This document shows positions 58,995 to 64,000 of a stretch of DNA of 64,000 nucleotides, piece by piece. Position 1 is the first letter of the stretch, and each line of letters starts with the position of its first letter. The notes below the pieces were generated by a model that saw nothing but the letters and a program-made list of their open reading frames with translations, was not told the origin of the DNA and did not search any database. Source of the stretch: Hansfordia pulvinata (taxonomy: Eukaryota > Ascomycota > Sordariomycetes > Xylariales); assembly GCA_006538405.1 (NCBI GenBank), contig BJKQ01000013.1:1178001-1242000 (forward strand), given 5' to 3'. Made by a program: the position numbers and the translations under genes.

Positions 58995-60887
58995 TTACCA
59001 TGTGAAGCTCTCCTCGACAAACTCGCACTCGGTTTTCTCGTCCTGGACCTCTCGCACAGCCTGTCTCACGTCGTCAGCGAGTGCGCCAGGCCCGCAGACC
59101 GTCACACACATGGCGCCGACCTGCTCTTCCACCTCTTTTCTCAGGAGGAGCCGCGTGTTGGGCCGCCCCGGCAGCATCTGCACCGTCGTCGAAGGCGAAT
59201 AAATCTCCTTGGTGTTCTTCGGCCTGGTAATGAACAGCTTGATGGTGAGGATGTCGCGTCGATTGGGGAGCTTGAGAATCTCATCCATCCATGGCCGGAT
59301 CCATTGCAGCGCCTCGGTGTCCCTGATGATCCACACCAGAGTGACTCGTCTCGTCGCAATCGTGCCATTGTTGTATCCCTCGATGAGTGGCTTGAGATAT
59401 GAGAGCTGGTGGGTGATGCCTGTCGAGCCGGCGAAGAGCACGACATGGCCGTACGAGTCAAGCGAGTGATGCCCAGCATACGGCCCCTCGACTGCCGCCT
59501 TGATTCGGACGCTGCGAGCTCCGCCCTTGCACGCCTTGGCATAAAGCTGCTTAGTGAATCCGCTGTGCGAGCCGATGACAAACGAGAGGGAGGTCGTTCC
59601 CCGCTTCACGTCCGCCTGTGTATAAGTCTTGTCCACAATGGAATCCCTCGAGGCGTCCGGGAAGTGTTCCACCCAGGCGATTGAGAATGGGTGGTTCTCC
59701 CAGGGGTTGATGCCCATGAAGCGGATGTAAGCGTGTGTTCCAGGTAAGACATCGACGTATTTGGGCAGGTGCATCGTGACACGGCAGGTATCACCAGGCA
59801 TGGGTTCGACAATGGCGGTGGTGAACCTGCTGCGTGAGGGCGACCAGTTGAGAGAGACGAGGCGAAACATTCGAGCGAGACGGTCGGCGAACCAGAGAAC
59901 AAAGACCGCGATGATCATGGGCAGCTGCGGCAGCCCACCCGGCAGGGCGGCTGACGCGCAGTGCACCAAGGTCATGGTGAAGATGATGAAGGCCAGCATG
60001 ATATGTGTGTTGAGGAACGTCTCATAGAAGGCGTGGCGGACTGGCGAGAGCGACAAGAGGAGCAGCACGATGAGGGCGATGGCGCCACAGAACCCCGATG
60101 CGATGAAGCTCTCATGCGTCAGCCTGTGGCCAACCCCTTTCCAACCATTCCCGGGCACCGCAGCATAGAACCAGGCGATCATGTGGATCAGAGTCTCCAC
60201 CACGATGATTCGGCCCATCCATCGATGCAGAAGGTTGTAGGTGTCGAAGCTGATCTTGAGCAGGCTGATGAGGGGGTTGTTCCGCCCGGCGAAGATGACC
60301 AGTGGGATCATGTTGACGGCAGCTAGCGTTCCCGAGCGGCCGCGAATCTCCGCCGCAAGCGAGAACTTGTTTGGCTGGTGCCAGTCGACCACAAAGGTGT
60401 AGACGAGATTGCTCACGAAGTACATAGTGAGAAACATGAAGTGGATGCGGGACGGCAGGGTGCCAACGCTGATGGCTTTGGATAACTGCATTTCCCGGTT
60501 GTGGCGCTTCTTCCATAGGGGCGAATATATCAGGTGCTTGCGCAAGCTGGGCATCCAGCTGAAGTGCGGTGCCGTCCAGTAGCGTTGTTTCGCGGCGGGC
60601 GCGGTCATGGCCGAAACGTGCCTGATTTTCTGAACACCAAACTCGGCGATCCGGATGCCGAGCACGACCAGCGCGATGATTCCCAGCGTCCAGTACAGCA
60701 CGTCGGAGAAAAGAAGATTCATCGGCTGGTTGACACCATTCAGACCCGTAGAGAACTGTGCAATGGTCGGCTGGGCATCTGCCGGTGCTCCCTGCTGTGT
60801 CGCATCGTCTCTTTGCCCGATATTCGCGAAGGCTCGCGTTGTGGTGATGGGCCCGAAGGCGGCGATTTGGCGCCGTATTAAAGCCAT
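58995..60887 (-). CDS. ferric/cupric reductase transmembrane protein
   Basis: A 630-residue intronless frame starting at the ATG at 60887. There is one transmembrane helix near 64-83, then a ferric-reductase core with helices near 148-168, 188-200, 218-242, 260-280, 290-312 and 322-338. Candidate bis-histidine haem ligands are H221 and H235 (LLHRWMGR, LIHMIAW) and H295 and H309 (NTHIMLAF, LVHCASA). The FAD site is NPWENHPFSIAW (HPFS at 399-402), and NAD(P)H binding is seen in FAGSTGITHQLSYL (about 485) and CGPGALADDVR (about 598). Family knowledge: such proteins pass electrons from NADPH through FAD and haem to reduce Fe(III) or Cu(II) outside the cell before uptake. No iron-permease gene is adjacent, so this is a stand-alone paralogue. 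The frame is intact; iron regulation is likely, but I see no convincing GATA-factor site upstream. Confidence 0.93.
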   Translation of the reverse strand: MALIRRQIAAFGPITTTRAFANIGQRDDATQQGAPADAQPTIAQFSTGLNGVNQPMNLLFSDVLYWTLGIIALVVLGIRIAEFGVQKIRHVSAMTAPAAKQRYWTAPHFSWMPSLRKHLIYSPLWKKRHNREMQLSKAISVGTLPSRIHFMFLTMYFVSNLVYTFVVDWHQPNKFSLAAEIRGRSGTLAAVNMIPLVIFAGRNNPLISLLKISFDTYNLLHRWMGRIIVVETLIHMIAWFYAAVPGNGWKGVGHRLTHESFIASGFCGAIALIVLLLLSLSPVRHAFYETFLNTHIMLAFIIFTMTLVHCASAALPGGLPQLPMIIAVFVLWFADRLARMFRLVSLNWSPSRSRFTTAIVEPMPGDTCRVTMHLPKYVDVLPGTHAYIRFMGINPWENHPFSIAWVEHFPDASRDSIVDKTYTQADVKRGTTSLSFVIGSHSGFTKQLYAKACKGGARSVRIKAAVEGPYAGHHSLDSYGHVVLFAGSTGITHQLSYLKPLIEGYNNGTIATRRVTLVWIIRDTEALQWIRPWMDEILKLPNRRDILTIKLFITRPKNTKEIYSPSTTVQMLPGRPNTRLLLRKEVEEQVGAMCVTVCGPGALADDVRQAVREVQDEKTECEFVEESFTW

Positions 60888-63800
60888 GTTGGCTATAGCT
60901 TGAGATGGTTGCTGTGTTTGTCCCCCCAGCGGGAATTGTGGGGGAATCGGGCGCTCTTAAAGGGCGACGAGAACAAGGAAGGCTGTTGAACAACAGGTAG
61001 CCAGACCTGTGGTCTAGAACCCTCAAGGGCAAAGAACAGTCGGGCTGGGAAAGAAAAGTAGTATCATAAATGCATTGTCTGTCCGGGAGTGATTGAGGAC
61101 CGCGCGAAGCAGAAGCGAATGGCAGTCTTAAGAGCGACCAGGAAGGCTTTGTCAGGTGGCACAGGTGTCAAGAGAGATTTGCCGAGATGTGCCGACAAAG
61201 AAGACAGAGCTGGTCGAGGTGTGAAGGGATGGACAGATGCCTTTGTCTCCCTGGTGACCCGAGTATCGCGGGCAGGCAGCAGAACGCCTGGGTTGTCCGG
61301 GCCGTTCAAAAGGCGAACGAGCGGTTGGGCTGGTCCGGGATGGTGCGCAAAGGGCACGCAGGCCACCTCGGGATGTTGTGCAGGGAGTCGACGAGGCAGG
61401 ATCAAGCTGCAATCGAGGACGGTCGCAGAGGTACGAGACGTAGACGATGTGTCTGATAATGAAAGAAAGTATGCGAAGAAGCGAGCGGAAGAGAAGGGCC
61501 AGCCTTGGCTGTTGCAGAGACGGGGCTTGGCGAGCCGGGTTGAAGACGGGTAAAGATCAACCTGGGTATCGGCTGGAACAAGGGAAGGAAAAGAGGGCAC
61601 GGGGTTTTGGACAGGCGGATGAGAAAGGCGCGTGTCGGTCCCTGGAGGTGCGGGCGTGGCCTGGTGGGCTTTGGGGTTGAATCAAGACAAGATTGAGATA
61701 TGCGTTTTCATAGGCTAGCTTATGACGCAGCGCTGGAGAACAAGATTCTACTTTCGGTCGGTCGTTAGTCTTGACGCTGTGAGCTGGAGGCAGCGAGTCG
61801 GTCGTCGTCGGCAGAGCTGGAGGACTGGTGAATGAGTCGACGGGGGAGGCCGGTACGCGGGTCACACATACCTCGGGTGCTATGTATAATAACTTGGGAG
61901 GACAATCAACCCGATTATTGGCATACGGGAAGCAGAGCAGAGCAGACTGGACCAGCCCAGACGGATACTCGCAGAATGGAATCGCACAATGCCAGACAGG
62001 GCACAGCCTCAGATGGAAGGAGGAGAAGTGAATGCGAAGGGCTTTTCTTTTGAGAGGGACGAGATGTTCGACTCCAGCCGGACTTGAATATCGTCCCATG
62101 CACGGCATCTGCACCCCTGACGGGTACGTACTCGTAGGAAGGTCTGGTTGCGTAAGTACGGCATGTGCGTCCGACGGTAGTGCCTGCTGCTCGTAGATCA
62201 TACCAGCCAGCGAATCGCAATGGAGATTCCAAGTAGACACGAGGTACCCGCCCCAGGAGGCCCCTGGCGGAATGAACATAGATCGTGCGTAGACCCCTTT
62301 GCCATGCAGGCCTCTGGCTGCGGGTAGGCGGGTATACAGATACACGCGGTACAAGGAAAGCCCGCCAGCGCGGCTGCTTGTCGCGACTTGGCAGATACAG
62401 CCGCGCAGCCGTACGCGAAGGGCGGCAACCCGCGATCCATTGGATGTCGTGGTCGTGCGTATTAGCGGGCGTTTTTAGCAGCCAAGGAAGCGCAAGGATG
62501 GGCAAGGCAGATAGGGAAACCGCATTTACCGACCAGCTACGCCCCAGTCGACCAAGCACTCGCCATTGTTCTGCTGATGACGGATCGGCCCCCCAGTTTT
62601 TGCTCGCCAGCAGTGGCGATTACTTAAGTGCACTGAGACGGCACCCACCATGCATCTCACTGCATTCTGGAAGATGAACACAACATATTAAGGTAGGTGG
62701 AAGGCATACCGGCCGTATTGCACAGTGGGTTGGAGTCACCCAGCTGGTCCCGGCTCTTCAGATTCACTGCAAGCCCGAGTGTACTAACGACAATATCGAG
62801 GTACGGGTACTCAGGAGACTGGTCTGATCGGTTCAGCTGAAGCACCGCGTCCTATCTGATGAGGCTCACGAGCATGCACGACTTAGGTACTTCCCTTCGT
62901 ATGTGCTCGTACCCCCTTGTCGTACAAGTCCAGGCGGCGGCGCCCGCCTAAGCCTGCCGACCTACCACGTCTGTCTCCTGCCTCGCGCTGCTCAAAAGGA
63001 AGCTGTAAGCAGCGGATGATTGGCTACCAGCCCCCCGCCGGCATCCGGCGGATGCAAGGGATCCGCAAATCGAAGCCCCTGAGTGGAGCCCCGGCTGTTT
63101 CGTTTGCCCCCCAGTGCCCCCCCATCCCCCCCAGGCTGGCAAGCGCGCCGAGCTGCCGCTGACAGGCACCACAGGTGGACGCGGGAAGGACCCCAGTGGC
63201 CACGGAGTTCGGCGCCCTCACGGCGCCCTCAGCTCCCTTCACCCTCCGGGCTGGATCGAGGTGGGGCCAGGCAGCGCCAGAGGCCTCTTTGGTTGGGTGG
63301 ACGTGGAGGGGTTGGCAGCCCGCCCACTAAAAGTGGTACGGGAGACTCGTATCCTCTGCAGGTGCGTGTGGTCATCAGTGGCGGTGCGGCGCAGGGCAGG
63401 TGGCAGTCTGGAACGGCGCCCTCAGATCCACGACTCGTACGACAACGACCGGCACCATCATCGCCATCACCATCAACCAGGAACTCGACAGCGGCCAAGG
63501 GTCCGGCAGCTACGAGTACTCGTACACGACGTCGCCTGTTGAGTTCGGTACTCGCACGTTGCCTACGGCTAAATCACTCCAATTGGTGTGTGCTTCCAGT
63601 CTCTCCTTGACATAAGCTTGGCTTCCGGCTGCCCTCTGATAACGAGATCCAGCCCCCCCTCTAAGCACACAGACAGACAAACCACGGACGACGGCGCCAA
63701 GCTTATCCCATGTTCTGCCCTCTCGGACCACTGCCCGCACCGCTGACGACCACTAGCTGAACCAGGCGCCGGCCCGGCTCTCCTTTGTTCTTTGTTCTCT

Positions 63801-64000
63801 GTTCTCGCACGATCCAGACCCTGGCTCCACTCCACCTGGCCATCTTGCGATTCTGCGACAGCCATCCCCGGCCGCCGCGCCGCGGGCGTCTGCGCCGACC
63901 AGTCCCGGCCCCTTCATGTGCTCGACATGACATCGAGCCCGAGACCAACACCAAGACCGACCCTTCGCTGTCGACAAGCACACCTCAACTACTCGGGCTG
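60888..64000. other. intergenic to window end, no supported gene
   Basis: The first ~200 bases are the ferric reductase promoter. Frames at 61089-61553 (+) and 61557-62354 (-) have no domain and biased composition. A third exact copy of TACGAGTACTCGTA lies at 63511-63524, with TACTCGTAG near 62130. The last 400 bases are CCG/ACC-rich and could be the leader of a gene beyond the window. Confidence 0.5.
63511..63524. repeat. perfect 14-bp palindrome TACGAGTACTCGTA
   Basis: Third exact copy of the palindrome, 33 kb from the previous one and far from any supported gene. Confidence 0.75.

Noticed and set aside
61557..62354. 265-codon minus-strand frame near the window end
   Set aside because: Open by chance; no conserved block, and its composition differs from the neighbouring genes.

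Overview
The window looks like nuclear DNA of a filamentous ascomycete, most likely a Sordariomycete. Genes are separate units with short GT-AG introns (about 50-130 nt, CTAAC-type branch sites), intergenic DNA is long and fairly GC-rich, and several proteins are fungus-specific: a Clr5/ankyrin protein, a Zn(II)2Cys6 regulator, a Sec2 exchange factor and a ferric reductase. There are no operons, and I recognise no rRNA, tRNA, CRISPR array or intact transposon. Gene density is low, with about eleven supported loci in 64 kb.

Left part (1-11 kb): a minus-strand kinase-like gene with a poly-Asp tract (1005-2231), a two-exon small secreted protein (4144-4705) and a broken Clr5-ankyrin gene (5620-7090). 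Several kb without a convincing gene follow. 11.8-25.6 kb: four plus-strand genes, namely a Pro/Ser-rich coiled-coil protein with no ATG for its first ~240 codons, the mitochondrial copper chaperone SCO1, a CECR5-type HAD phosphatase with a one-base frame break, and choline kinase with a long first intron.

25.6-33.8 kb is a gene-poor stretch dense in the motif TACGAGTA/TACTCGTA, including perfect 14-bp palindromes. A SEC2-type Rab exchange factor follows (to 36.65 kb), then another gene-poor block, then a multi-exon Zn cluster transcription factor (42.5-46.2 kb) with an internal 31-codon tandem duplication. Right part, all minus strand: importin beta (47.7-50.7 kb, one frame break in a C run), 2-isopropylmalate synthase (54.5-56.8 kb) and a ferric/cupric reductase (59.0-60.9 kb). 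The last 3 kb hold no gene I can support.

The neighbours share no pathway: they serve respiration (SCO1), lipid synthesis (choline kinase), secretion (SEC2), nuclear import (importin beta), leucine synthesis (LEU4) and metal uptake (FRE). The least explained signals are the interspersed palindromic motif, two genes whose apparent 5' coding sequence has no ATG, and the missing bases in C runs of genes that should be intact, which point to consensus errors.
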